Counted from the first letter of the stretch, positions 52,528-61,824 are shown. The stretch: 64,000 nt of DNA from Natrinema pallidum DSM 3751 (GCF_000337615.1 NZ_AOII01000034.1:1-64000); one strand, 5' to 3'. The notes: generated from the sequence alone by a model not told the origin. Made by a program: numbers and translations.

Positions 52528-52706
52528 GCGTGACCGGTTCGTGAGACGATACCTAAGTATCGACGGTTTGTCGCGCTACCCGTACTGTTCGGATTGGGAT
52601 GAGCTTCGACTGACTCGACCGTTCGGTTCAGGATAGCAAACGGCCGAAAGTCCCACCCACCGCAGGCGGTTCACGGCCGGCTGTGGCCGGTGGACAGTGG
52701 CGGAGT

Positions 52707-53498
52707 CTACTCGCCGATATTTTGCTTCGCTTCGTCTGCGTATTTGTCTGCCAATCGAACCGGCTCTGGGAGTTTGTACGATGAGGAAAGCGCGAGCGCG
52801 ATATCGGCTGCCGTCTCGGGACCCACGCGGTGGCCGGGACTGACGTAGAGCGGATTGATGTGCCGGTTCGGGGAGTCGTACTGGCGCGTCTGGACCGCGT
52901 AGCCGAGCAGGGTGCCGTCCGGCGCGTCGACTCTCGAGTTGGCTTCGATGCCGACCGTCGTCCCCGTCGGGCGGTCGTCGGTGTCCGCCCGGGGCGTGCC
53001 ACAGAGCAGGCTCTTGGCGACGCCGATGCTGGGCACGTCACGAACGACGCCCATGTGGGTCGCGATGCCGGCCTGTCGAAAGTGGATGCGGCCGCTCCCG
53101 TCGAACAGGCACAGATCGGGGTCGACGGACAGGGTCTCGAGCGCCGCGAGGATCGGTGCGCCCTCGCGGAACGACAGGAGGCCGGGAATGTAGGGAATCT
53201 CGAGGGGCGTCACCGCGTGGACGCGCTCGATTACCTCGCCGCCGCGGGTGGCGACGACGGCGGAAAGCGCGCGGTCCTGATCGCCATCGTCGTTCGTGAG
53301 AAAGGACTGATCGATGCCGACGACGGTTGGCGGATCGCCACCGCTGGCGGTCGTCGCGAGCGGGCTCGAGAGGACGTCGGGATCGAACGAGAAGTCGTCC
53401 TCGAAGACGGCGGCGGTCGCGATCTCGCGCTGGAGGGCCTCCATCTCCTCGCGCGAAAGGCCGGCGTCGGGTGCGAGGTCGGGGCGGGGGTCGTGCAT
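52707..53498 (-). CDS. nfi: Endonuclease V (deoxyinosine 3' endonuclease)
   Basis: 263-aa DNA repair enzyme that nicks DNA one nucleotide 3' of deoxyinosine. Active-site residues are VVGIDQSF (Asp63), YIPGLLSFRE (Glu112) and LFDGSGRIHF (Asp133). The downstream GIATHMGVV loop is also typical, but HF replaces the usual HP. Compared with Thermotoga enzymes it has an N-terminal extension of about 20 residues and an acidic insert. ATG at 53498; the upstream frame to 53762 reads through a different coding region. Convergent or neighbouring genes share no pathway apart from general DNA repair. Confidence 0.88.
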   Translation of the reverse strand: MHDPRPDLAPDAGLSREEMEALQREIATAAVFEDDFSFDPDVLSSPLATTASGGDPPTVVGIDQSFLTNDDGDQDRALSAVVATRGGEVIERVHAVTPLEIPYIPGLLSFREGAPILAALETLSVDPDLCLFDGSGRIHFRQAGIATHMGVVRDVPSIGVAKSLLCGTPRADTDDRPTGTTVGIEANSRVDAPDGTLLGYAVQTRQYDSPNRHINPLYVSPGHRVGPETAADIALALSSSYKLPEPVRLADKYADEAKQNIGE

Positions 53499-53568
53499 CT
53501 GTTTGACGGTGATAGACGCCGCGAGAAAATCAGTTGCGGGGTTGTGCGGGTACCCCCCTGAGTTCGGA

Positions 53569-54525
53569 TCAGAAGCGGCCGCGTCCGGGGCCGCCGGGGC
53601 CGCCCGGACCGCCCGGGCCACCGGGACCGCCACCGCCGAACTGAAGCTGATTCGGCGCGCTGACGTTCCGGTTCTGTTTGACGTACTGGCCGTACGCGAG
53701 GCCGATGACGAGGCCGACGAGGTGGGCCCCGTGAGCGATGCCGCCGCCACCGCCGATAGCACCCGAGAGGAACGTGATGCTGATGACGGCGTAGCCGGCA
53801 GTCAGCAGCCAGATCGGGACCGGGAGGATGAAGTAGAGGTAGACCTTGAGCCCGGGGTTCAGGATCGTCAAGACGCCCATAATCGCGAGTGCGGCACCGC
53901 TGGCTCCGAGAACGGCAGTTGGGTTTCCTTGGACGACCGAGATCCCGACCTGACTGAGCCCGGCGAGGACGCCGCTGACGATAAACAGGATCGAGAAGTT
54001 CCTCGAGCCGACGTAGCGCTCGACCAGCGGCCCGAAGAAGAATATCACGATGCTGTTCCCCACGATATGGAAGAAGCTACCGCCTGGGAGGAGAAACGGT
54101 GAGTGGGCGAAGACGGACGTGACCCACGTCCAGACGTACTCCGGATGCTGCGATGAGAGGACGAACAGGGATTGGTGGAGTGAGATACCACCAACGATCA
54201 GGGCAGCGGCTTGAAGCGCGTACGTGACCCACATCAGCGCGAGGAACGTGTAGGTCGCGTTCCCGCGGAAGTACGCCAGCGGGCCGCCCGGGCCGGTATC
54301 GATCGGGAGTTTATTCATGAGACTCGAGGCCCGGGACGTGCTCCCGCCCGAATTGACGTTGTCGTCGAACCCGCTGTCGAAGACGCCCTGGGGATCGTTC
54401 CAGTTTTGCAGCCCCGAGCAGTCGTGGTTCTCGGGGAGCCGATGGTCGGCACAGTAGGTGCCGCCGCAATGCCGACAGTTGTACGGCATGTTTTCGTCTT
54501 TCCCACACACGTCGCACTTGGCCAT
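53569..54525 (-). CDS. Rhomboid intramembrane serine protease with N-terminal AN1-type zinc finger
   Basis: 318-aa protein in three parts. Residues 4-36 carry CDVC, CRHC, CADH and HDC, the Cys/His ligands of an AN1-like zinc finger. Six membrane helices form the rhomboid core (about 90-285), with the catalytic serine in GASG (Ser209) and the histidine in AHGAH (His268), and a conserved HxxxN in FHIVGNS. The tail is a repeat of Gly-Gly-Pro. Haloferax RhoII has the same AN1-rhomboid layout and has been connected to glycosylation and motility. The zinc finger probably recruits cytosolic partners (inference). Confidence 0.86.
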   Translation of the reverse strand: MAKCDVCGKDENMPYNCRHCGGTYCADHRLPENHDCSGLQNWNDPQGVFDSGFDDNVNSGGSTSRASSLMNKLPIDTGPGGPLAYFRGNATYTFLALMWVTYALQAAALIVGGISLHQSLFVLSSQHPEYVWTWVTSVFAHSPFLLPGGSFFHIVGNSIVIFFFGPLVERYVGSRNFSILFIVSGVLAGLSQVGISVVQGNPTAVLGASGAALAIMGVLTILNPGLKVYLYFILPVPIWLLTAGYAVISITFLSGAIGGGGGIAHGAHLVGLVIGLAYGQYVKQNRNVSAPNQLQFGGGGPGGPGGPGGPGGPGRGRF

Positions 54526-54735
54526 TGATCGGGGGTATGTGGGGAGCCGCTAAGGGATTTGGGGTTTCTGCCGGGATTTTTTCGGCCGATCCCGGCCACT
54601 CAGGAGGGGGACGAGAGCCGGCCGTGGAACGCCGTGTGGTTCCGTGAGCGTGCCCCGAGCGGGAGCGGTTCACCGTCGCCGCTCGCTCCGAGCCGGGACT
54701 GTACATTTTTGCGTCCCCGCCGCCCATATCGGTGT

Positions 54736-55176
54736 GTGCAAGAGTACGAGCGCAAGCAACTGCTCGAGCGCGTCGAGCGCGAGGGCGCGACCGTCGGCGC
54801 GGACATCCCGGAGACGATCACCGTCCAGGGGGAGGAGATCGACCTCCGGACGTTCGTCTTCGAGATCAAGCGTCGCGAGACGGTGCCGTCCGGCGAACGC
54901 GACCGCGTCGAGCAGGCAAAGCGGAACCTGCGGCGCGAGCGACGCGAGCGACTCGAGCGGATCGAGGAGGGCGCGATCAGCCGCGAGCAAGGCGAGGCAC
55001 TCGCCGGGAGCATCATCGGGATCGATCGGGCGTTGAACGCCCTCGAGAATCTCGGGCCGACGAACCTGGAGCGCGAACAGCAGGTCCAGCAGGCACAGGA
55101 CCGCAAGCGCTGGCTGTCCTTCCTCAAGAAGGCGCTGGGACGGGAAGACGACGCCAGCGCACGGAGGGGGCGCTGA
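54736..55176 (+). CDS. DUF5788-like protein, coupled to PolX
   Basis: 146-aa highly charged protein with two long helical stretches (ERKQLLERVEREGA near the start and a RRERRERLERIEEGAISRE stretch in the middle) and little hydrophobic core. It probably forms a coiled coil or helical bundle. I tentatively assign it to DUF5788. The GTG start at 54736 lies 20-30 nt after a CATTTTTG box. Its TGA overlaps the ATG of polX by one base, implying coordinated translation and a possible accessory role in repair. Confidence 0.68.
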   Translation: MQEYERKQLLERVEREGATVGADIPETITVQGEEIDLRTFVFEIKRRETVPSGERDRVEQAKRNLRRERRERLERIEEGAISREQGEALAGSIIGIDRALNALENLGPTNLEREQQVQQAQDRKRWLSFLKKALGREDDASARRGR

Positions 55177-56927
55177 TGGCAACCAACGCGGAACTAGCCG
55201 CCCGATTCGAGGAGTTCGCGGACCTGCTCGAGGCCGACGGCGTCGAGTACAAGCCCCGCGCGTACCGCCGTGCGGCGGAGAACATTCGTGCGCATCCGTC
55301 CCCGATCGCCGATCGGATCGAGGCCGGCGATCGCGAGGCCGTCGAGACCATCGACGGCGTCGGCGACGCCATCTCGTCGAAGATCGTCGAGTACGTCGAA
55401 ACCGGCGAGATCGACGAACTCGAGGCACTCCGCGCCGAGTTGCCGATCGACATCGCCGACATCACCCGCATCGAGGGCGTCGGCCCCAAGACCGCGGGCA
55501 AACTCTACCGCGAACTCGGGATCGAGACGTTGGACGATCTCGAGGCGGCAGCCGAAGCCGGCGAGGTCCAAGAAGTCAAAGGGTTCGGGCCGAAAACGGA
55601 ACGGAACATCCTCGAGAACCTCGAGTTCGCCCGGACGGTCGGCCAGCGCCAGTTGCTCGGCGAGGCGCGGCCGCTCGCGGACGACGTGCTCGCCTTCCTC
55701 GAGTCGGTCCCGGAGGTCGACCGGTGTGAGGTGGCCGGCTCGATCCGCCGGTGGCGCGAGACGATCGGCGACGTGGACGTCCTCGCGGCGACCGCAGACG
55801 GCGAGGCGGTCGTCGAGCGGTTCGTCGCGTGGGACTCCGTCGACGACGAGATCGAGTCGGGACCCGAGAAGGCCAGCGTTCGCGTCGGCGAGAGCCGCGT
55901 CGACTTACGGGTGGTCGTCCCCGCGGAGTTCGGTTCTGCGCTGCAGTACTTCACCGGGAGCAAGGACCACAACGTCAGCCTGCGCAACTACGCGATCGAT
56001 CGCGGCATGAAGCTAAACGAGTACGGGGCCTTCGACGTGAGCGCTATCGCGGACCACGAGGCGGATCAGCGGATCGGCGACCGCGTCGCCGGCGAGACCG
56101 AGGAGGGGATGTACGAGGCGCTCGGACTGCCGTGGATTCCGCCGGAGCTTCGGACGGACCGCGGGGAAATCGCCGCCGCCGAGGCCGGGACCCTGCCCGA
56201 CTTGCTCACACGCGGTGACATCCGCGGGGACCTCCACAGCCACACCGAGTGGTCCGACGGGAACACGACGATCGAGGCGATGGTCGAGGCCGCCGCGGAA
56301 CAGGGGTACGACTATTTCGGCATCGCCGACCACGCGGAGGGCCCCGGCATCGTCGGCGGGATGGGTCTGTCCGAGACCGAAATCTTAGAGCAGGTCGACG
56401 CGATCCGTGCTGTGGGTGCCGAGGCCGAGATCGAGGTGTTCGCCGGGATCGAAGCCAACGTCGACGCCGCGGGTGAGATCGGCCTCTCCGAGGCGGTGAT
56501 CGAGGCGCTGGACGTGGTCGTCGCGTCGACCCACAGCGCGCTCGGACAGGACGCCGAGACCGCGACCGACCGACTCGTCAGTGCGATCGAGACCCCGGCG
56601 GTCGACGTGCTGGGCCATCCCAGCGGCCGCCTGCTCAACGAGCGCTCCGGCCTCGAGTTCGACGCGGCCGCGCTCGGGACGGCCGCCGCCGAACACGACA
56701 CCGCGCTCGAGGTCAACAGCGACCCCCACCGACTCGACCTCTGGGGCAGTGCCGTCCAGGCCGCTCTCGAGGAAGGCGCGCCGATCGCGATCAACACCGA
56801 CTCTCACCGACCTGCGACGCTCGAATACATGCGCTGGGGCGTCCACACGGCACGCCGCGGCTGGGCCGAATCGGATGACGTGATCAACGCCTGGGAACTC
56901 GCCGACCTCCGCGAGTTCCTCCACTAA
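55176..56927 (+). CDS. polX: Family X DNA polymerase with PHP domain
   Basis: 583-aa bifunctional repair polymerase. An N-terminal 8-kDa-like helix-hairpin-helix region (about 1-150; GVGDAISSKIVEYV, GVGPKTAGKLY, GFGPKTERNIL) leads to the palm domain: AGSIRRWRETIGDVDVL (about 188-204) carries the GS and the metal Asp pair, and DLRVVV provides the third. The C-terminal PHP phosphoesterase domain begins with GDLHSHTEWSDG near residue 350 and has IADHAEG, EANVD, STHSAL and NTDSH metal ligands. Gap filling and 3'-end trimming are expected. It is followed after 10 nt by the Mut7-C gene. Confidence 0.93.
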   Translation: MATNAELAARFEEFADLLEADGVEYKPRAYRRAAENIRAHPSPIADRIEAGDREAVETIDGVGDAISSKIVEYVETGEIDELEALRAELPIDIADITRIEGVGPKTAGKLYRELGIETLDDLEAAAEAGEVQEVKGFGPKTERNILENLEFARTVGQRQLLGEARPLADDVLAFLESVPEVDRCEVAGSIRRWRETIGDVDVLAATADGEAVVERFVAWDSVDDEIESGPEKASVRVGESRVDLRVVVPAEFGSALQYFTGSKDHNVSLRNYAIDRGMKLNEYGAFDVSAIADHEADQRIGDRVAGETEEGMYEALGLPWIPPELRTDRGEIAAAEAGTLPDLLTRGDIRGDLHSHTEWSDGNTTIEAMVEAAAEQGYDYFGIADHAEGPGIVGGMGLSETEILEQVDAIRAVGAEAEIEVFAGIEANVDAAGEIGLSEAVIEALDVVVASTHSALGQDAETATDRLVSAIETPAVDVLGHPSGRLLNERSGLEFDAAALGTAAAEHDTALEVNSDPHRLDLWGSAVQAALEEGAPIAINTDSHRPATLEYMRWGVHTARRGWAESDDVINAWELADLREFLH

Positions 56928-56937
56928 CCGAGCCGGA

Positions 56938-57411
56938 ATGCCCGCATCTCGCCCCGATCCGGCGCGCATCCTCCTCGATGTCATGTGTGGCGGCCTCGTC
57001 TCGTACCTGCGGATGTGTAACTACGACACCGCGTACGCTGGTGAGCGCGGACTCGAGGCCGACGACGATCTCCTCGCCGTCGCTCGAAACGAGGACCGGA
57101 CGCTCGTCACTCGAGACGTCGCCCTCGCGAACCGTGCCGACGAGTCGATCCTGCTCGAATCCCGAGCCGTCGACGAGCAACTCGCCGAACTCGACGCCGC
57201 GGGACTCGACCTCGCGCTGGCGGCCGATCCCGGCATCTGTGGTCGATGTAACGGTCCGCTCGAACCCGTCGAGCGGGCTGCGTCGACGCCGGAGTACGCG
57301 CCCGAGCCGTCGGCAGTCGACGTGTGGCGCTGTCGCGACTGCGGCCAGCACTTCTGGCGCGGGAGCCACTGGGACCGGGTCGCGGAGACGCTCTCGAGGG
57401 TCCGCAGTTAG
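56938..57411 (+). CDS. Mut7-C RNase-domain protein with zinc ribbon (DUF82)
   Basis: 157-aa protein in two parts. The N-terminal PIN-like half has ILLDVMCGGLVSYLRM, LVTRDVALA and other acidic residues that typically bind Mg2+. The C-terminal zinc ribbon has CGRC and CRDC pairs (ICGRCNGPL, RCRDCGQHFWRGSHW). This is the standard Mut7-C architecture of archaea and bacteria, named from a domain in fly Nibbler. Nuclease activity is presumed. It follows polX after 10 nt, and its end overlaps the convergent PHP gene by 4 nt. Confidence 0.85.
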   Translation: MPASRPDPARILLDVMCGGLVSYLRMCNYDTAYAGERGLEADDDLLAVARNEDRTLVTRDVALANRADESILLESRAVDEQLAELDAAGLDLALAADPGICGRCNGPLEPVERAASTPEYAPEPSAVDVWRCRDCGQHFWRGSHWDRVAETLSRVRS

Positions 57412-58160
57412 TAGACGGCGACGTCGTCGAACCGGCCGTCGTAGGCGATATGGTGGGGATGGGTCGGCTCCGTCCCCGAAAGGAAAAGGCGATCGATCTT
57501 CTTCCAGGTATTCTCGTAGACGAGGTGGCCGAGTTCCGCGGCCGTCGTCGCCCACCGATCGAGGCCGTTGTCGTAGACGACGCGGCGGGCGATCCCGTCC
57601 TCGAGTGCGGCGCAGAACTCGGCCTCGCTCTCGATGGCCGCGTCGAAGGCGGTGTGGGCGACGCCGACGGAGCGCGGAAGGTGAGCATAGGAGGAGGTAA
57701 ACGGCGGCACAGAGAGCGCGTCGGCGAGTTCGCGTGCACGTCGGTTGTCCGGCGGAAAGTGCCGCGGGTTGAAAATCTCGACGGCGTCGATCGTGTCCGC
57801 GTACGCCCGTAGATCCGCTTCGCTAAGGCTCACGTTCGCGAACTCGGGATGCGGAACGAGCACCGTCGCGTCCTGCCGGTCGAACTCGGCCATCGCCGTC
57901 TCGAGCGGAATGAAATCCGGAACGGGCGCTTCGAGCCCGATCGCGAGGACGTGTTTGCGGTCCCACCACGGGCCGGTAAACACCTCGCGGCCGGGGAGTA
58001 CCAGCAGGTCGTCGTCGGAGTAGGCGGCCGCTCGGTCACGAATTTCCGGGAGGCGGGTGAAGTGGGGTGCGTAGACGATGGCGTCGAGACCGGCCCGTTT
58101 GGCCCGTTCGACGACCGTCTCGTCCAGCACCTTCACGTGACAGTCGATTCGGAACGTCAC
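57408..58160 (-). CDS. PHP-domain metal-dependent phosphoesterase
   Basis: 250-aa protein with the PHP core beginning RIDCHVKVL, where the usual DxHxH first motif reads DCHVK. IVYAPHF, PGREVF, VPHPEF and NPRHF follow as later metal ligands. Members hydrolyse phosphoesters or nucleotide phosphates; the precise substrate cannot be deduced. The start is uncertain: GTG at 58160 is used, with additional in-frame GTG codons four and six codons upstream. It overlaps the Mut7-C gene tail-to-tail. Confidence 0.76.
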   Translation of the reverse strand: MTFRIDCHVKVLDETVVERAKRAGLDAIVYAPHFTRLPEIRDRAAAYSDDDLLVLPGREVFTGPWWDRKHVLAIGLEAPVPDFIPLETAMAEFDRQDATVLVPHPEFANVSLSEADLRAYADTIDAVEIFNPRHFPPDNRRARELADALSVPPFTSSYAHLPRSVGVAHTAFDAAIESEAEFCAALEDGIARRVVYDNGLDRWATTAAELGHLVYENTWKKIDRLFLSGTEPTHPHHIAYDGRFDDVAVY

Positions 58161-58447
58161 TCCATCGGTCACGATCACTACTTCCGGGACAGCCGGGTTA
58201 TGAATTCTGATTCGAGGACCGCCCGAGGGCGTCCCCGCTCGCGTCGTCGATCCGGCCGACGGGACCGTGATCGAGCGGACCGACCAACCGGTTCGCGCTT
58301 GCACCGAGAACGCCGTGTTCCGAACGCGTCCGCGCTACATCACGCCCGCGTGAACGCGCCGTCCGAGCGGTTTCTGAGGGGTGGTTTCTGGTCGGGGGCG
58401 TCGCTGCGAAAGGATCATTAGGGGGGCCGTTCGAGTGTCCGTAACGA

Positions 58448-58735
58448 ATGGCCTGGGAATGTGGGATCGACGGCTGTGGTGCAGTCTTCGAGGACGTCGA
58501 GTCGGCCGTCGTCCATCAGGCGACGAAACACCAGCGTCGTGAGTGTAAGGTCTGTGGGACCGTCGTCCCCGATGGCTACCTCGCGATTCGACACGCCTTC
58601 ACCGAACACAGCCGCGCCGAGTACGTTCGCGCCTACGGTGCCAGTTCCGAGGCTGTCAGGGAGCGCGAAGAACTGCTCGAGGAGATCGAGTCGGAAGCGG
58701 ACATGCAAGCGATCGCGACGGAACTGAAGCGGTAG
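58448..58735 (+). CDS. Small C2H2-like zinc-finger protein
   Basis: 95-aa protein with two Cys2-His2-type units: CGIDGCGAVF...HQATKH and CKVCGTVVPDGYLAIRHAFTEH. A helical charged tail (about 58-95) follows, ending in ELKR. The arrangement suggests nucleic-acid or protein binding. This family is common in haloarchaea and lacks known function. The ATG at 58448 follows an ATCATTAG-type AT-rich stretch about 35 nt upstream. Confidence 0.75.
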   Translation: MAWECGIDGCGAVFEDVESAVVHQATKHQRRECKVCGTVVPDGYLAIRHAFTEHSRAEYVRAYGASSEAVREREELLEEIESEADMQAIATELKR

Positions 58736-58826
58736 CGGTTCGCTCGGTCGTCGGGTCCGCTTTCGGGACGGCGAGAGCGGGTCGGCACTGTCGTCGCCGG
58801 GAACGGACGACCGAGTGATCGCCGCC

Positions 58827-59633
58827 TCAGTAGTTGTTGACGATCGCCGACACGCAGCCGGTCTCTTTGCGGTAGGCGGAGTGATCGGAGACCGCATCGC
58901 TCACGTCGATATCGTCGTAATTAGCTGGCGTAGCGTCGTCGCTGGACCCGCCGTCGCAGTCCGCCGGGCCGCTCCCCAGTTTGGCGAGGCCGTCGTTCGT
59001 CGAGTAGTAGTTGTGAACCGCGCCGGCCGACATCCGGATGGCATCGGCGAAGGGGCCGTTTTCGCAGGGCGCATCGGACGCCTCGAACGAGCCGATGCTG
59101 TCCGCCGTCGCGACCGTGAACGCCCCGTCGATGGCCGCAAGCGTTTCCAACTGGAGGATGCCGCCCATCGAGTGTCCGAGAATACGGATCGTCGTCGACG
59201 GGTTCGCGTCGGTGTAGTCCCCCAGCCACGTAGCGAACAGGTCGCCGGTGTCCCTGGCGCTTTGTATCGCCGATGTCGGCAGCCCGCTGTCGTCCCAGGT
59301 AACCGCTGTGACGGCTTCGTCGTAGCCGACTGCTCTCGCCGTCTCCCGAAACGTCGCGGCCCGCTCGACGCTGTCCGACGAACTCGTATACCCGTGGATC
59401 TTGAACACGACCTCGGCTACGTCCTGGGGCGCATCGGTGACGTCGGGGACGCCGTCCCGAAAGTCGAGTTCCGCGATCCCGTCGGTGTCGGCGGCAACCG
59501 ATCCCGACGCGATGCTCACGCCGGCGCTCGCGACGATCGTCGCCGCCGCCGATCCGAGAAGCCGCCGTCTCGAGACGCGAGCCGTCGAATCACTGTTCGC
59601 TGCGGTCGAATTCGTATGTTCGTTCGCTGGCAT
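58827..59633 (-). CDS. Tat-exported alpha/beta hydrolase (lipase/esterase-like)
   Basis: 268-aa secreted hydrolase. The twin-Arg signal VSRRRLLGS (20-28) and a hydrophobic segment ending near ASGSVAA (43-49) predict Tat export and cleavage. Mature-protein features are an HG oxyanion motif (IHGYTSS), the nucleophile elbow GHSMGG with Ser155, and candidate acid and histidine Asp214 (STND) and His251 (SDHSAY). Acidic Asp/Ser-rich loops and paired Cys (190, 226, 260) fit a protein active in brine. Substrate unknown; the family contains haloarchaeal lipases. The AT-rich promoter (59675-59700 on the minus strand) has a TAAAAATTA box. Confidence 0.84.
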   Translation of the reverse strand: MPANEHTNSTAANSDSTARVSRRRLLGSAAATIVASAGVSIASGSVAADTDGIAELDFRDGVPDVTDAPQDVAEVVFKIHGYTSSSDSVERAATFRETARAVGYDEAVTAVTWDDSGLPTSAIQSARDTGDLFATWLGDYTDANPSTTIRILGHSMGGILQLETLAAIDGAFTVATADSIGSFEASDAPCENGPFADAIRMSAGAVHNYYSTNDGLAKLGSGPADCDGGSSDDATPANYDDIDVSDAVSDHSAYRKETGCVSAIVNNY

Positions 59634-59885
59634 TGGATACCGTTCGCGTATCTGCTGCGAACGAACTATCTTTCGACACGTATTGTAATAATTTTTACCT
59701 GTATTGTGCTATATTGACAGACGTATGCGAACGGTCGAACCGGACTTTCGATTCGTGCGGACTCGAGAGCGCTGCGAAACGCGCTGCCACGGAGCGGTGG
59801 TTGCGGCAAACGAGTCGAGAAGAGACACCCACTGAGTCGTCGGGGCCGATCCGCGATGGAACGGATCGGGTTGGTGGCTGGCGAA

Positions 59886-60323
59886 CTACCGTTCGTCGGA
59901 ATCGAGCACGCGAATCTGGTCGCCCCGCACCGTCACGGGAATCGGAACCGTCGCCTCGTACAGTTCGACCGTCACCTGGTCTTTGCCCTCGTCGATCCGT
60001 TGGACCTGCGCTTTCTCACCTTTGAACGGACCGGCGATGAGTTCGACGATGTCGCCCTCGGCGATCCCTTCGACGTCCGGCTTCGGCGAGAGGAAGTGTT
60101 CGACCTCGGAAATGTCCGACTCGCCGGGGACGATACTCCGCGCGTGCGGAATGTCCTCGAGAACGCGATTGAGGACCGCGTCGCCTTCGGCCTCGACCAT
60201 GACGTAGGAGGTCAGCGAGTCGGGCGCGAGTGCGGCGTGGATCTCCGACTCCTCGCGGTTGATGATCATGTCCGCGACGGTCCGCTCCTGGCTCGCCGTC
60301 GTTTTGACAGCGAAGATACCCAT
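59886..60323 (-). CDS. spt5: Transcription elongation factor Spt5
   Basis: 145-aa archaeal Spt5 (NusG homologue), a processivity factor binding RNA polymerase through its NGN domain (about 1-85, starting [17 protein letters not shown]) and carrying a KOW domain (about 90-125, [18 protein letters not shown]). Normally found with Spt4, which is not in this window. It overlaps the end of secE by one base (TAATG), so the two are translated from one message. Confidence 0.95.
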   Translation of the reverse strand: MGIFAVKTTASQERTVADMIINREESEIHAALAPDSLTSYVMVEAEGDAVLNRVLEDIPHARSIVPGESDISEVEHFLSPKPDVEGIAEGDIVELIAGPFKGEKAQVQRIDEGKDQVTVELYEATVPIPVTVRGDQIRVLDSDER

Positions 60324-60499
60324 TAGACGCCACCACCGGGCAGGAGCAGCATGATCGCGCCGATGAGGAATCCCATAAGGCCGACCAGCAGGATACCCGC
60401 CCCGGCGATTTTCGATACCTGGAGGAACTCCTCAGTAGAGGGTGTCGTCGCCATCTTCAGCACTCGAACGTACGAGGTGAGGTCGTACGGAACGTCCAT
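60323..60499 (-). CDS. secE: Protein translocase subunit SecE (Sec61 gamma)
   Basis: 58-aa single-span membrane protein. It begins [16 protein letters not shown], an amphipathic helix, and continues [18 protein letters not shown], then the membrane helix [14 protein letters not shown]. This is the standard archaeal SecE layout. It overlaps spt5 by one base, as in other haloarchaea, where ftsZ usually lies upstream but does not here. The ATG at 60499 is 25 nt downstream of a GATAAAA box on the minus strand. Confidence 0.9.
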   Translation of the reverse strand: MDVPYDLTSYVRVLKMATTPSTEEFLQVSKIAGAGILLVGLMGFLIGAIMLLLPGGGV

Positions 60500-60524
60500 A
60501 TATGTCTATTCACAGCGCGGCGTC

Positions 60525-60531
60525 TTTTATC
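60525..60531 (-). promoter_or_regulatory. TATA-like box of the secE-spt5 operon
   Basis: Minus-strand GATAAAA lies 25 nt upstream of the secE ATG at 60499 and predicts a leaderless message for both genes. Confidence 0.5.
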
Positions 60532-60663
60532 TGTCTTTCGTGTCCGTGCAGAGCACGGCCGTTACGCGACCGATCACGACGGCGCGTAGACGCCGGCGCT
60601 CCCGTGTTCGGGCCGAGTACAGATAGACCGGCCCCACCCGCGGCTTGCCTCTCGATGCCCCCG

Positions 60664-61824
60664 TCACGGCTCCAGCGGCGGCCGCTCGCCCGGACGGCCC
60701 GGAATCGGCGTCCGCGGCAGTTCCGCCGCCGGCCGCTCGGCGAGCGTCAGTTCGACCGATTGCCGGTCGCCGTCGCGGACGACCTCGAGTTCGATCGTGT
60801 CGCCCGGCGAGGTCTCGAGGGCGAGATACGACGAGAGCTGCTCCTGCGTCGGTATCTCCGTGCCGTCGATGGCGACGATCACGTCGCCGCTGCCCGGCTG
60901 ACCGGTCCGACCCGGCTCGAGGACGCCATCCGCGGGCGAGTTCGGCACGACCTCCATGACGAGTACGCCGGTGGCTTCCTCGAGCCCGATCTCGTCGGCG
61001 ATCGCCGGGCCGACCGGTTGGACCCCGATCCCCATGTACGGGTGCTCGTACGTGCCGTCCTCGATGAGCGAGGGAACGACCCGGTTCGCCAGCACCGCGG
61101 CGATCGCGAAGCCGATCGTCTGGCCGGCCCCGGCGAAGACGACGCCGAGCACCTCCCCCTCGAGGCTCACCAGCGGGCCGCCGCTGTTACCGGGATTGAT
61201 CGGTGCGTCGGTCTGAATCGCGGCCGGAATCGAGAAGCCGGTGGGGCTGGGGAGCGATCTGTCGATTCCGCTGACGATCCCCTGTGAAACCGATGCGTCG
61301 AGTCCGAGCGGATTACCGATTGCGAGCGCTTCCTGTCCGATGACGGGTTTGGACTCGAGGAACGAGAGCCCGGTCGCGATGTCGGGCATGTCCTCGACGC
61401 GGAGGACGGCGAGGTCGCTGTAAATGTCGGTGCCGACGATCGACGCGGCGCGCCACTCCTCGTTGCTGAACTGGACTTCGATCCCGTCGTCGCTCGCACT
61501 CGCGACGACGTGGTTGTTCGTCACGAGATGCTGATCGTCGATGACGAATCCGGAACCGAGTCCGCCACTACCGCCGCCCGGAGCACTGCCCGTCCCGGAG
61601 ACGGTGACGAGGACGACGGAGTCGATGCTGTTGCGATACGTTTCCGTGTATGGGCTGTCGATATCGTTTCCATCGCCCGCCGTGGCGTTCGAGTCGGCGG
61701 TTTCGTTCTGAACGGTGCCGGCCCCGGTGCCGCCGAGACCGAACGCCGCCACGGCTCCGGTCGCTCCGACCGCGCCGAGTATCCGTCTGCGAGTACGCTG
61801 ATCTGGGTCTGGCGTCACGCCCAT
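60664..61824 (-). CDS. Tat-exported HtrA/DegP-type serine protease with PDZ domain
   Basis: 386-aa extracytoplasmic quality-control protease. A twin-Arg signal (TRRRILGAVG, 11-20) precedes a hydrophobic Gly-rich stretch and a Thr/Asn/Asp-rich linker. The trypsin-like domain has the complete triad: His105 (TNNHVV), Asp137 (YSDLAV) and Ser214 (PGNSGGPL). A C-terminal PDZ domain follows (about 285-375, GVLVMEVVPNSPADGVLEPGR). One PDZ suggests a DegS/HtrA2-like layout. ATG at 61824 is favoured; an upstream extension would delay the RR motif. Convergent or divergent neighbours give no functional clue. Confidence 0.88.
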   Translation of the reverse strand: MGVTPDPDQRTRRRILGAVGATGAVAAFGLGGTGAGTVQNETADSNATAGDGNDIDSPYTETYRNSIDSVVLVTVSGTGSAPGGGSGGLGSGFVIDDQHLVTNNHVVASASDDGIEVQFSNEEWRAASIVGTDIYSDLAVLRVEDMPDIATGLSFLESKPVIGQEALAIGNPLGLDASVSQGIVSGIDRSLPSPTGFSIPAAIQTDAPINPGNSGGPLVSLEGEVLGVVFAGAGQTIGFAIAAVLANRVVPSLIEDGTYEHPYMGIGVQPVGPAIADEIGLEEATGVLVMEVVPNSPADGVLEPGRTGQPGSGDVIVAIDGTEIPTQEQLSSYLALETSPGDTIELEVVRDGDRQSVELTLAERPAAELPRTPIPGRPGERPPLEP

